Shown: piece by piece, positions 1-5,952 of the stretch
How the letters are laid out: every line of letters starts with the position of its first letter
How positions within the stretch are numbered: position 1 is the stretch's first letter
Origin: an uncultured Arcobacter sp.
Lineage (GTDB): Bacteria > Campylobacterota > Campylobacteria > Campylobacterales > Arcobacteraceae
Assembly: GCA_937860115.1 (NCBI GenBank)
Contig: CALMBI010000120.1
Location: 1-5,952 of the forward strand
Direction of reading: 5' to 3'
Length of the DNA: 5,952 nucleotides
Translations under genes and position numbers: made by a program
Notes under the pieces: generated by a model
What the model saw: only the letters and a program-made list of their open reading frames with translations
Databases searched by the model: none
Told to the model about the DNA's origin: nothing

Positions 1-42
1 AGTTGAAGCGATACTACTTGAATAACTGCTAGATATTGTCAT
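1..42 (-). CDS. 5' end of an unidentified minus-strand gene (partial)
   Basis: Reading the minus strand, an ATG at 42..40 is followed by 13 open codons to the window edge, giving MTISSSYSSSIAST. An excellent Shine-Dalgarno sequence AAGGAG lies at 53..48 on the minus strand, five bases before the ATG, and this is the main reason to believe the gene is real. The visible N-terminus is rich in serine and is neither a lipoprotein nor a clear Sec signal peptide. The gene diverges from the uup-like gene with 91 bases between the two starts. Fourteen residues are too few to name a product, and I do not recognise it. Confidence is for the existence of the gene, not its function. Confidence 0.6.
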   Translation of the reverse strand, partial: MTISSSYSSSIAST

Positions 43-47
43 ATGGT

Positions 48-53
48 CTCCTT
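48..53 (-). promoter_or_regulatory. Strong Shine-Dalgarno for the left-edge gene
   Basis: The minus strand reads AAAAGGAGACCATATG. The AAGGAG core is five bases from the ATG at 42..40, close to ideal spacing. It fixes the direction and start of the left-edge gene and is much stronger than anything ahead of the divergent ABC-F gene. Confidence 0.6.
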
Positions 54-104
54 TTCAATTTTCAAAGATAAATTTTTTAACCATACTTTAGATATCATCT
101 TTTC

Positions 105-112
105 TTTATAAA
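105..112. promoter_or_regulatory. Possible -10 element in the divergent intergenic region
   Basis: The 91-base gap between the divergent genes (43..133) is strongly A/T-rich and contains the self-complementary octamer TTTATAAA, which could serve as a sigma70 -10 box on either strand. Used for the plus strand it would start transcription near 119, leaving a leader of only about 15 bases. Used for the minus strand it would give a leader of roughly 55 bases that includes the Shine-Dalgarno. No convincing -35 box is seen, but Campylobacterota promoters often lack one. I saw no clear sigma28 or sigma54 consensus here. The call is a guess from composition and position. Confidence 0.25.
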
Positions 113-133
113 CGAAACGAGATACAAAATATT

Positions 134-2092
134 ATGGCAATCATAGATATACAAAAAATAAGCAAACAATATGACATAAAAGTGATTTTAAAAGATGTTG
201 ATTTTACCCTTGAAGTTGGTCAAAGAGTAGCAGTAATCGGACAAAATGGTCAAGGTAAATCAACTTTTATGAAGATCCTCACAGGTGAAACAGAAGCTGA
301 TAGTGGTGAGATAGCTATTGATAAATCAGTAAAAATAGAGATGCTTGAGCAACAACCAAAATTTAAAGCTGGGACAACTGTACGAGAGGCTATCGAAGAG
401 CAATTAGTGGAACTCAAAGCTGCTCAAAGAGAGTATGATGCACTCTCTTTACAAATTGCTGAAGATTATGAGAATCAAGAGTTACTCCAAAGACAATCAG
501 ATCTCTCTATCTTTTTAGACCACCACAATGCTTGGGATTTGGACAATAAAATCCAAAGGGTTTTGCAAGAATTTATGCTAAAAGAGTATGAATTGAAAGA
601 TGTTTCACTCCTAAGTGGAGGGGAACAAAGAAGAGTCGGTCTTGCGGGATTAATTCTAAAAAAACCAGATGTACTTCTTCTTGATGAGCCAACCAATCAC
701 CTTGATGTCTATATGGTTGAATTTTTGGAAGAGATCCTTTTAAAAGAGAAATTTACCCTTATTTTTATCTCACACGATAGATATTTTCTTGACAATATCG
801 CTACAAATATCGTTGAAATTGAAAATGGAACCATGACAAAATTTAAAGGTGGATATAAAGATTATCTAGCTCAAAAAGAGCAAATGATCTTAAATATGCA
901 AAGAGATCATGAAAACTTAGTGCGAAAACTACGAGATGAAGCTTGGTGGATGCAACACGGAGTAACTGCTCGAAGAAAAAGAAATGAGCTACGAAAAGAT
1001 AATTACTACAAGCTCAAAGAGGAAGTGAAAAAAAATCCAGGTCGTATCAATAAAATGAAACTAGAACTTGACCGTGAACGAAAAGCTTTTAATAGCAGTG
1101 ATCTTGTTAATAAAAAGAAGATGCTATTTGAATTAGACAATGTTTATCTCACACTTGGAGATAAACCACTTATCAAAGATTTTACAACTAGAATCCTACA
1201 AAAAGATACGATTGCTATCGTTGGACCAAATGGAAGTGGAAAATCAACTATTCTCAAAGTATTTCTTGAAAGGCTTCATATCGATAAAGGGACCTTTAAA
1301 AAAGGGGAATTTAAGATCGGTTACTTTGACCAACATAGAGAGATGCTTGATGAAAACCAAACTATTATGCACCAATTTTGTCCAAATGGTGGGGATCAAG
1401 TGGTACTTCATGATGGAAGAACGATGCATGTATTTGGGTATCTCAAAAACTTTCTTTTTCCAAAAGAGTTTCTTGATAAAAAGGTGGGAGTGCTCAGTGG
1501 TGGAGAAAAAAACAGAATCGCTCTTGCCCTCCTCTTTACCCAAAAATTCGATGTTTTAATCATGGATGAGCCTACTAATGATCTTGATATCCCAACAATT
1601 AATATCCTTGAAGAGTACCTTCAAAGTTTTCAAGGGGCTTTGATTTTTGTAAGTCACGATAGGTATTTTGTTGATAAGATTGCTAAAAAGCTTTTTATTT
1701 TTAAAGGCAATGGAGTTTTAGAAGAGAGTTATCAAAAATATAGTGAATATCTTGAAGATGAAAAAGATATCAAATATGTAGAGATGATGGAGAAAGAGGA
1801 GCAAAATAATCTAGCTAAACCTATCACACAAGCTATTGTAGAGACACCTAAGAAAAAAGTAAAACTAACCTACAACGAGCAAAGAGATTATGAAAAACTT
1901 CCAGATGAGATAGAAAAACTAGAACTTGAGATCAAAAAGATCAATGAATGCTTGAGCGATCCTGAGTGTTACGCTATAAAAGGAATAGTAGCTATAAGTA
2001 AAGAACTTGAAGATATCACAAAAATTTATGATCAAAAAGTAGAAAGATATCTAGAACTTGAAGAGTTTGTAGAGTCTTTACAAAGACAATAA
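134..2092 (+). CDS. uup: Uup-type ABC-F ATPase
   Basis: This 652-residue protein has two ABC ATPase domains and no membrane segments, the ABC-F plan. Domain 1 has Walker A GQNGQGKST (36-44), signature LSGGEQRR (160-167), Walker B ending LLLDEPTNHLD (181-191) and H-loop SHDRY (213-217). The linker (about 240-330) is charged and carries WWMQHGVTARRKRNELR, the W..xxG..ARR.RN pattern typical of Uup. Domain 2 has GPNGSGKST (364-372), LSGGEKNR (454-461), DEPTNDLD (478-485) and SHDRYF (507-512). Residues about 578-650 are a charged coiled coil beginning KLTYNEQRDYEKLP, matching the Uup C-terminal domain. E. coli Uup has a similar length (635). ABC-F proteins are cytosolic and act at the ribosomal E site; Uup is also linked to transposon excision and branched DNA. 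Uup rather than an antibiotic-resistance ABC-F is inferred from linker and tail. The start has no clear Shine-Dalgarno, but no alternative start precedes it in frame and the N-terminus fits the family. Confidence 0.93.
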   Translation: MAIIDIQKISKQYDIKVILKDVDFTLEVGQRVAVIGQNGQGKSTFMKILTGETEADSGEIAIDKSVKIEMLEQQPKFKAGTTVREAIEEQLVELKAAQREYDALSLQIAEDYENQELLQRQSDLSIFLDHHNAWDLDNKIQRVLQEFMLKEYELKDVSLLSGGEQRRVGLAGLILKKPDVLLLDEPTNHLDVYMVEFLEEILLKEKFTLIFISHDRYFLDNIATNIVEIENGTMTKFKGGYKDYLAQKEQMILNMQRDHENLVRKLRDEAWWMQHGVTARRKRNELRKDNYYKLKEEVKKNPGRINKMKLELDRERKAFNSSDLVNKKKMLFELDNVYLTLGDKPLIKDFTTRILQKDTIAIVGPNGSGKSTILKVFLERLHIDKGTFKKGEFKIGYFDQHREMLDENQTIMHQFCPNGGDQVVLHDGRTMHVFGYLKNFLFPKEFLDKKVGVLSGGEKNRIALALLFTQKFDVLIMDEPTNDLDIPTINILEEYLQSFQGALIFVSHDRYFVDKIAKKLFIFKGNGVLEESYQKYSEYLEDEKDIKYVEMMEKEEQNNLAKPITQAIVETPKKKVKLTYNEQRDYEKLPDEIEKLELEIKKINECLSDPECYAIKGIVAISKELEDITKIYDQKVERYLELEEFVESLQRQ

Positions 2093-2104
2093 GGATAATA
2101 AAGT

Positions 2105-2110
2105 TATAAT
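2105..2110 (+). promoter_or_regulatory. Candidate sigma70 promoter (-10 TATAAT) for the yqeY group
   Basis: A perfect TATAAT, preceded by GT, lies 12 bases after the uup stop codon and 30 bases before the yqeY ATG. Transcription would start near 2117, leaving a leader of about 24 bases that keeps the Shine-Dalgarno AGGAGA at 2130..2135. The nearest -35-like hexamer, TTTACA at 2077..2082, is 22 bases upstream, too far for normal spacing. Promoters of this phylum usually depend on the -10 box alone. No terminator hairpin is seen between uup and yqeY, so read-through from uup may add to expression. Confidence 0.6.
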
Positions 2111-2140
2111 CTGCGACTATTGATTTACTAGGAGAAAGAG

Positions 2141-2584
2141 ATGAGCTTAAAAGAAACACTCAAAGAAGATTTAAAAAATGCAATGAGAGATAAAGAGATC
2201 GTAAAAAGAGATGCTATTAGAGCTATCAATACGATGATTAAACAAATCGAAGTTGATAATAGAGTTGATCTGGGTGATGAAGATATTATTAAACTTATCC
2301 AAAAAGGGATTAAACAAAGAGAGGAAGCGATTGGCCAATATTCTAGCGCTGGGAGAAGTGACCTTGTAGAAAAAGAACAAGAGCAAATAGATGTTTTTGC
2401 TGTGTATCTTCCAAAACAATTAACAGACGATGAGCTTGAGGCAGTTATTCAAGCGATAATCACAGAGACTGGTGCTACAAGTATGAAAGATATGGGGAAA
2501 ATCATGAACCCTGCAAAAGAAAAGATCGGTGGAAGTGCAGATGGAAAAAGAATCAACGATATGGTGAAAAAACTTTTAGGATAA
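2141..2584 (+). CDS. yqeY: GatB/YqeY domain protein
   Basis: The 147-residue product is a typical full-length stand-alone YqeY protein. The N-terminal half is helical and charged (LKEDLKNAMRDKE near residue 8, then RDAIRAINTMIKQIE), followed by REEAIGQY, VYLPKQLTDDEL and a C-terminal part with MKDMGKIM and KIGGSADGKRIN. YqeY resembles the tail domain of GatB, the tRNA-binding subunit of the Asp/Glu-tRNA amidotransferase. It is therefore usually described as tRNA-linked, but its own biochemical role is not established. The protein should be cytosolic, with no signal peptide or membrane segment. The start is supported by AGGAGA at 2130..2135, five bases upstream. It is the first gene after the TATAAT promoter and is followed by the cyclase gene nine bases later. 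The symbol is used as a family name. Confidence 0.9.
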   Translation: MSLKETLKEDLKNAMRDKEIVKRDAIRAINTMIKQIEVDNRVDLGDEDIIKLIQKGIKQREEAIGQYSSAGRSDLVEKEQEQIDVFAVYLPKQLTDDELEAVIQAIITETGATSMKDMGKIMNPAKEKIGGSADGKRINDMVKKLLG

Positions 2585-3543
2585 TCTAAATTTATGAAAA
2601 ACACAAAAGAGATCGTCAAAAAAACACTTATTAGTCTTGATGCAAAGGGAATTTTACCTACTCCTAAAGCATATAGAAATGAATTTTGTAAACAAGCAAA
2701 ATCGATCAATTTTAGTGTTGAGGAGTGCCAAAAATTTCATGATGTTGTAAAAATGCTTACAAGTGATGAGCAAACGTATGTACAAGAGAATGATATTACA
2801 GATTTTGAAGGATTAATAACACTTCTTTTGCAAAGGATACAAAAAGAGAATATTGAAAATATGGCTTCAATTTTACAAAAATCTATAAAGCCATCGATCT
2901 CTTTGACACTTAATGAAGATCTCAATCAATTTTCAGTTAAAATCGGAAATTCACCTGAACTTATCTTTGAAAGTGATATCCAACATGAGATCGAAAAATT
3001 TATCGATGAAAGAATCAAACTTGATCAAGATAAATTAGAAAAAAAAGCAAAAGAGATTACACTTTTAATGACATATATGACAAAGTTTTTAGGTGAAACG
3101 ATCGATGTGAATTCAAAAGGGAGTGATCATATCTCACAAATTGCAAAAGAGATAGAGGAGATCGATCCAAATGATGCAAAAAATCTAAGACTACTTCAAG
3201 GGAAACTTGCAGGTGCGGCAAAATCGATCAAAACACATATCAATCAATCAACAGAGAGTCTCAAAAATGGTCAAGAGAGTGTAAAAGCTCTCCAAAGTAA
3301 AATTGAACAGCTTGAAAAAGAACTTCAACTTGCTAGAAAAGAAAATGAGCTTGATCACTTGACAGGACTTCTAACAAGAAGATGGTACGAAAGACAATCA
3401 CAAAGGTTTGATGAAAACTATAGACGAAATCAAACAAATTATGCAGTAGTGTTTTTTGATATTGATCACTTTAAAAAAGTCAATGATACGTATGGTCACG
3501 AAGCTGGAGATGTAATACTCTCAACATTTGCAAAAGTGTTACT

Positions 3544-3550
3544 AAAAAAT
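3544..3550 (+). other. Frame break at A AAA AAT in the cyclase gene
   Basis: In the upstream frame the codons are CTA AAA AAT, so the heptamer A AAA AAT matches the X XXY YYZ pattern of a -1 slippery site. A -1 shift here leads straight into the conserved GGEEF frame; staying in frame adds only ACA AGA ATA CAG ATG TTT before TAG. No Shine-Dalgarno-like stimulator is seen just upstream. The nearest hairpin downstream (AAGAG 3587..3591 with CTCTT 3599..3603) is too far to be a typical stimulator. A single missing A is the simplest cause. Confidence 0.85.
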
Positions 3551-3807
3551 ACAAGAATACAGATGTTTTAGGACGATATGGTGGAGAAGAGTTTGTTGCT
3601 CTTGTCCAATTTAGAGAAGTAAAAGAGCTTTATCTTTACATGGAAAGAATAAAATCTATTGTTACAAACCATAGATTTAAATATGAAGAGATCAAGATCC
3701 CTATCACTTTTAGTGCTGGGGTAACTATGAGAAATCTAAGTAACACAGATGAACTCCTCTATAAAGCAAAAAACAGTGGAAGAAATAAAATTATATTTGA
3801 AGATGGA

Positions 3808-3812
3808 AAGGA
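3808..3812 (+). promoter_or_regulatory. Ribosome binding site of dapA, inside the end of the cyclase gene
   Basis: AAGGA lies 11 bases before the ATG at 3824, slightly long spacing, and overlaps the last codons of the cyclase frame that ends at 3819. It supports ATG 3824 over the in-frame ATG at 3749, which would add 25 residues that belong to no DapA family member and would overlap the cyclase gene in another frame. Confidence 0.5.
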
Positions 3813-3823
3813 ATTTTAGACAA

Positions 3824-4717
3824 ATGACAATTGTAACTGGTTCAACAACCGCAATTATTACGCCATTTAGAAATGGTACTTTAGATGAGCAAACATACGC
3901 GAATTTAATCAAAAGACAAATAGACAATGGTATCAACGCAATTTGCCCTGTAGGAACAACAGGAGAAAGTGCAACTTTAACACACGATGAACACAAAAGA
4001 TGTATTGAGATCGCAGTTGAAGTATGTAAAGGTACAAATGCAAAAGTACTAGCTGGAGCTGGATCCAATGCTACACATGAAGCAGTTGAAATCGCTAAAC
4101 ATGCGCAGAGATGTGGTGTAGATGCCCTATTTTCAGTTGCTCCTTACTACAATAAACCTTCACAAGAGGGACTTTACCAACACTATAAAACGATCGCTAA
4201 TGCGATCCCTGATCTTGGTCTTATGCTTTACAATGTTCCAGGGAGAACTGGTGTTGATATACAAGCAGACACTGTTATTAGACTTTTTGATGATTGTCCA
4301 AATATTTATGGAATCAAAGAAGCGACAGGAAGTTTAGAAAGAACAATCGAACTTATTTCACAAAGACCAGATTTGAAAGTCTTAAGTGGCGATGATGCTA
4401 TAGATTTTCCAATATTAGCTTGTGGTGGAGCGGGGATCACTTCAGTGACTGCAAACCTTTTACCAAACCTAAAAAGTAAGCTTGTAGATGAAGCACTTGC
4501 AGGAAACTACGCTGTTGCTAAAAAAATAAATGAAGAACTTTATCCTATCAATAAAGTATTATTTTGTGAGAGCAATCCTATTCCAATCAAAGCAGCTATG
4601 TATCTTGCTGGATTAATTGAAAATCTTGAATACAGACTCCCACTTGTAGCTCCTTCAAGCGAAAATATGAAAAAAATAGAAAAAGTTTTAGAAAACTACG
4701 AAATAGTAAAATTCTAA
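3824..4717 (+). CDS. dapA: 4-hydroxy-tetrahydrodipicolinate synthase
   Basis: DapA condenses pyruvate with aspartate semialdehyde, the first committed step to diaminopimelate and lysine, in the cytosol. The 297-residue product matches the usual length (about 292) and is a single TIM-barrel aldolase. Visible motifs are GTTGESATL (44-52), PYYNKPSQEGLY (107-118), YNVPGRTG (136-143) and GIKEATG (163-169). By alignment with the E. coli enzyme the Schiff-base lysine is Lys165, the triad Thr45, Tyr109 and Tyr136, and the substrate-binding arginine Arg141. The residues that form the lysine feedback pocket in E. coli are all kept (Ser49, Ala50, His54, His57, Asn82, Glu86, Tyr108), so feedback inhibition by lysine is likely, as known for Campylobacter DapA. 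The start at 3824 is chosen because the N-terminus then aligns with the family and follows the cyclase stop by four bases. The stop is one base before the truD start. No lysine riboswitch is possible in such a short gap. Confidence 0.96.
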   Translation: MTIVTGSTTAIITPFRNGTLDEQTYANLIKRQIDNGINAICPVGTTGESATLTHDEHKRCIEIAVEVCKGTNAKVLAGAGSNATHEAVEIAKHAQRCGVDALFSVAPYYNKPSQEGLYQHYKTIANAIPDLGLMLYNVPGRTGVDIQADTVIRLFDDCPNIYGIKEATGSLERTIELISQRPDLKVLSGDDAIDFPILACGGAGITSVTANLLPNLKSKLVDEALAGNYAVAKKINEELYPINKVLFCESNPIPIKAAMYLAGLIENLEYRLPLVAPSSENMKKIEKVLENYEIVKF

Positions 4718-4718
4718 C

Positions 4719-5786
4719 ATGGCAATCGAAAAACAATTTTTTTTAAATCATAGTCCTATTGATGTCCACTTCAAACAAAGTAAAGATGACTTTGTAGTCA
4801 CAGAGATCCCACTTTATGAATTTAGTGGTGAAGGGGAGCATCTAGTGCTGACTATGAGAAAAAAAGATCTTAGCACTTGGGATGCAGTACAAATTATCAG
4901 TGATAGAATTGGTTGTAAAAGTAGAGATATAGGTTACGCTGGCCTAAAAGACAAAAATGCAATGACTATCCAATCTATCTCGATCCCAAAATCGTTTGAA
5001 GAAAAAGCTAGAAAGTTTGAACATCCTCAAATTAAATTTTTAAATTTTCAATACCACAACAATAAAATAAGAGTGGGACATCTTAAAGGAAATAGATTTT
5101 TTATCCGTCTTAAAAGAGTCCTTGATAGAGACAATCAAAAACTCCAAAATGTTCTAGAATCTATCGAACAATATGGAATGCCAAACTATTTTGGATTCCA
5201 AAGATTTGGAATCGATGGAGATAATTATGAAAAAGGGAAACAACTTTGTGAGGGAACTCTAAAAGTTGCTAATAAAAAACTCTCTCAAATGTATCTTAAC
5301 GCTTACCAAAGTATTATTTTTAATGAGTGGCTTAGCAAAAGAATAGAGATCAGTAAACTAATAGATACTTTTGAGCCTAAAGAATTAGTAGATAGACTTG
5401 GTATCGATTTAGAGACTCTCAAGGCTCTTAAAAAGCAAAAGCACCCTTTTAAAGTCTTAGAGGGTGATTTGATGGAACACTATCCTTATGGGAGAATATT
5501 TTACGCTGAAGATGTAGAAGCTGAAGCTGAAAAATTTTATAACCGAGATAGAGTACCGACAGGGCTACTTCCAGGGAAAAAAGCGAAACTCTCAAATGGA
5601 CTCGCTTTTAGATTTGAAGAAGAATTTAATAAAAAAACAATCGTAGATGGGACAAGAAGATACGCTTGGGTATTCCCAACTGAGATAGCAAGTAAATATG
5701 ATGATGAAAAAAATCACTTTGAACTTGAATTTGTCTTGCCAAAAGGGTGTTATGCAACTGAACTAATAAGAGAACTTATCCATTAA
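4719..5786 (+). CDS. truD: tRNA pseudouridine(13) synthase
   Basis: TruD converts uridine 13 of certain tRNAs (tRNA-Glu in E. coli) to pseudouridine. The 355-residue length fits the family (E. coli 349). The catalytic aspartate is Asp78 in GYAGLKDKNAMT (72-83), the TruD form of the active-site loop. Other family marks are DDFVVTEIP near residue 23, GNRFFIRLKR (124-133), PNYFGFQRFG (155-164), AYQSIIFNEWL (195-205), PTGLLPGKK (280-288), which lies in the inserted TRUD domain, GTRR (311-314) and the tail LPKGCYATELIREL (340-353). The ATG lies one base after the dapA stop and has no visible Shine-Dalgarno, so translation is probably coupled to dapA. The sequence is intact with no frame problems. 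It is the last clearly linked gene of the yqeY group. Confidence 0.95.
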   Translation: MAIEKQFFLNHSPIDVHFKQSKDDFVVTEIPLYEFSGEGEHLVLTMRKKDLSTWDAVQIISDRIGCKSRDIGYAGLKDKNAMTIQSISIPKSFEEKARKFEHPQIKFLNFQYHNNKIRVGHLKGNRFFIRLKRVLDRDNQKLQNVLESIEQYGMPNYFGFQRFGIDGDNYEKGKQLCEGTLKVANKKLSQMYLNAYQSIIFNEWLSKRIEISKLIDTFEPKELVDRLGIDLETLKALKKQKHPFKVLEGDLMEHYPYGRIFYAEDVEAEAEKFYNRDRVPTGLLPGKKAKLSNGLAFRFEEEFNKKTIVDGTRRYAWVFPTEIASKYDDEKNHFELEFVLPKGCYATELIRELIH

Positions 5787-5800
5787 ACTTCACAAGTTTT
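5785..5800 (+). terminator. Weak candidate terminator hairpin after truD
   Basis: AAACTT (5785..5790) can pair with AAGTTT (5794..5799) across a CAC loop and is followed by one further T. The stem is only six pairs, with a single G-C pair, and it overlaps the truD stop codon. It is too weak to be a confident intrinsic terminator, so read-through to the next gene is quite possible. Confidence 0.2.
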
Positions 5801-5820
5801 AGATAAAGTTCGGTTATATT

Positions 5821-5824
5821 GGAG
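5821..5824 (+). promoter_or_regulatory. Shine-Dalgarno for the right-edge gene
   Basis: GGAG lies seven bases before the ATG at 5832, a good site that supports a real start there. A TATATT hexamer at 5815..5820 resembles a -10 box but touches the GGAG; a transcript started from it would lose the ribosome site, so I do not call it a promoter for this gene. Confidence 0.5.
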
Positions 5825-5831
5825 AACTACA

Positions 5832-5952
5832 ATGTTTAAAAAAATCGTACTTAACAAGATTGTTCACATAATCTTTGCAATATCAACACTGAGTTTAAGG
5901 CTTAATGAAAAAAATGGGTTGCTGAAAACTTAAGCAAAGCTCGATACTATCG
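5832..5952 (+). CDS. Unidentified gene start at the right edge, possibly frameshifted (partial)
   Basis: From ATG 5832 the frame encodes 33 residues, beginning MFKKIVLNKIVHIIFAISTL, and stops at TAA 5931..5933. The start looks like a Sec signal or membrane anchor: two lysines, then a hydrophobic stretch to about residue 22. After the seven-A run at 5908..5914 the -1 frame reads KKWVAENLSKARYYR and stays open to the window end, which looks more like protein than the 0-frame tail NGLLKT. One additional A would join the two into an exported or membrane-anchored protein that continues beyond the window. The alternative is a genuine 33-residue peptide. Only 15 codons of the second frame are visible, so the frameshift reading is tentative. 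I do not recognise the product. Confidence 0.4.

Larger units (their letters stand above)
2594..3819 (+). pseudogene. GGDEF diguanylate cyclase, frameshifted before the active-site motif
   Basis: The first frame runs from ATG 2594 to a stop at 3569..3571 (325 residues). It holds a soluble helical N-terminal part (about 1-245, charged coiled-coil character near 140-160 and 225-250) and the first half of a GGDEF domain: DHLTGLLTRR (254-263), FFDIDHFKKVND with metal ligand Asp289, and GHEAGD. The rest continues in the -1 frame: GRYGGEEF at 3571..3594, then FSAGV and LLYKAKNSGRN, stopping at 3817..3819. Restoring one A in the run 3544..3549 gives one 408-residue protein with a complete cyclase domain, which would make cyclic di-GMP from two GTP. 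The inhibitory I-site reads KNTD instead of RxxD. No membrane segment or known sensor domain is seen, so the N-terminal part is probably a regulatory or dimerising region of unknown signal. AGGA at 2578..2581 may be the ribosome site. The frame break may be a mutation, sequencing error or recoding; as read, the main product lacks GGEEF and should be inactive. Confidence 0.85.

Noticed and set aside
61..100. Sigma28- or sigma54-like flagellar promoter for the left-edge gene
   Set aside because: TAAAG appears on the minus strand, but no matching -10 at proper distance, and no GG-N10-GC pair is present.
475..1543. Minus-strand open frames opposite uup (475..696, 1244..1543)
   Set aside because: They lie opposite the conserved signature and Walker motifs of uup, so openness follows from the sense-strand codons.
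1140..1559. Open frame inside uup, plus strand
   Set aside because: It lies wholly within the second ABC domain of uup, in another frame, and its translation has no family character.
2171..2925. Minus-strand open frames opposite yqeY and the cyclase (2171..2419, 2449..2709, 2737..2925)
   Set aside because: All lie antisense to supported genes and show composition typical of reverse-strand shadows in A-rich coding DNA.
3571..3607. GGAC...GTCC plus AAGAG/CTCTT pairing as a frameshift-stimulating structure
   Set aside because: The pairing begins about 20 to 36 bases after the heptamer, has a large one-sided bulge and is weak; typical stimulators begin about 5 to 9 bases downstream.
3749..3823. 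Longer DapA starting at ATG 3749 (25 extra residues)
   Set aside because: The extra residues do not resemble any DapA N-terminus, overlap the cyclase tail in a different frame, and ATG 3824 has both an AAGGA site and the right family alignment.
3736..4068. Minus-strand open frame opposite dapA
   Set aside because: It is antisense to well-conserved dapA and the cyclase tail, with cysteine- and serine-rich composition typical of a shadow.
4122..4337. 71-codon plus-strand frame inside dapA
   Set aside because: It overlaps the catalytic core of dapA in another frame and has no recognisable features.

Overview
The window looks like ordinary chromosomal DNA from a low-GC Campylobacterota (epsilonproteobacterial) genome. 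The evidence is the A/T-rich codon usage, the style of the DapA, TruD and Uup proteins, and a TATAAT-type promoter without a matching -35. The best guess is a free-living, Sulfurimonas- or Arcobacter-like lineage. The genus cannot be fixed from this sequence.

Layout: the 5' end (42..1) of a minus-strand gene leaves the left edge and diverges from a complete Uup-type ABC-F ATPase gene (134..2092). A TATAAT promoter at 2105..2110 then opens a tightly packed plus-strand group: a YqeY/GatB-like protein (2141..2584), a GGDEF diguanylate cyclase gene (2594..3819), dapA for lysine and diaminopimelate synthesis (3824..4717) and truD, a tRNA pseudouridine synthase (4719..5786). The gaps after yqeY are 9, 4 and 1 bases, so these four are probably one operon. 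A further gene with a good ribosome binding site starts at 5832 and either stops after 33 codons or is frameshifted. There are no tRNA or rRNA genes, insertion sequences, CRISPR arrays or integration signals that I can see, and no stretch above 300 bases without a gene.

How the genes relate: Uup, YqeY and TruD all touch translation (ribosome-associated ATPase, tRNA-linked domain, tRNA modification), while DapA supplies a cell-wall and lysine precursor. The diguanylate cyclase is the odd member of the group.

The main irregularity is that the cyclase gene is broken by a one-base deficit in an A run (3544..3549, six A where seven would keep frame). The break falls just before the GGEEF active-site motif, and everything downstream is well preserved in the -1 frame. 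A similar, less certain, break occurs in the gene at the right edge. Both breaks sit on the same in-frame heptamer A AAA AAT. A recent mutation or a homopolymer sequencing error is the simplest reading. Programmed frameshifting is possible but is argued against by intact copies of the same heptamer inside uup and yqeY. I did not find a new multi-gene system here.
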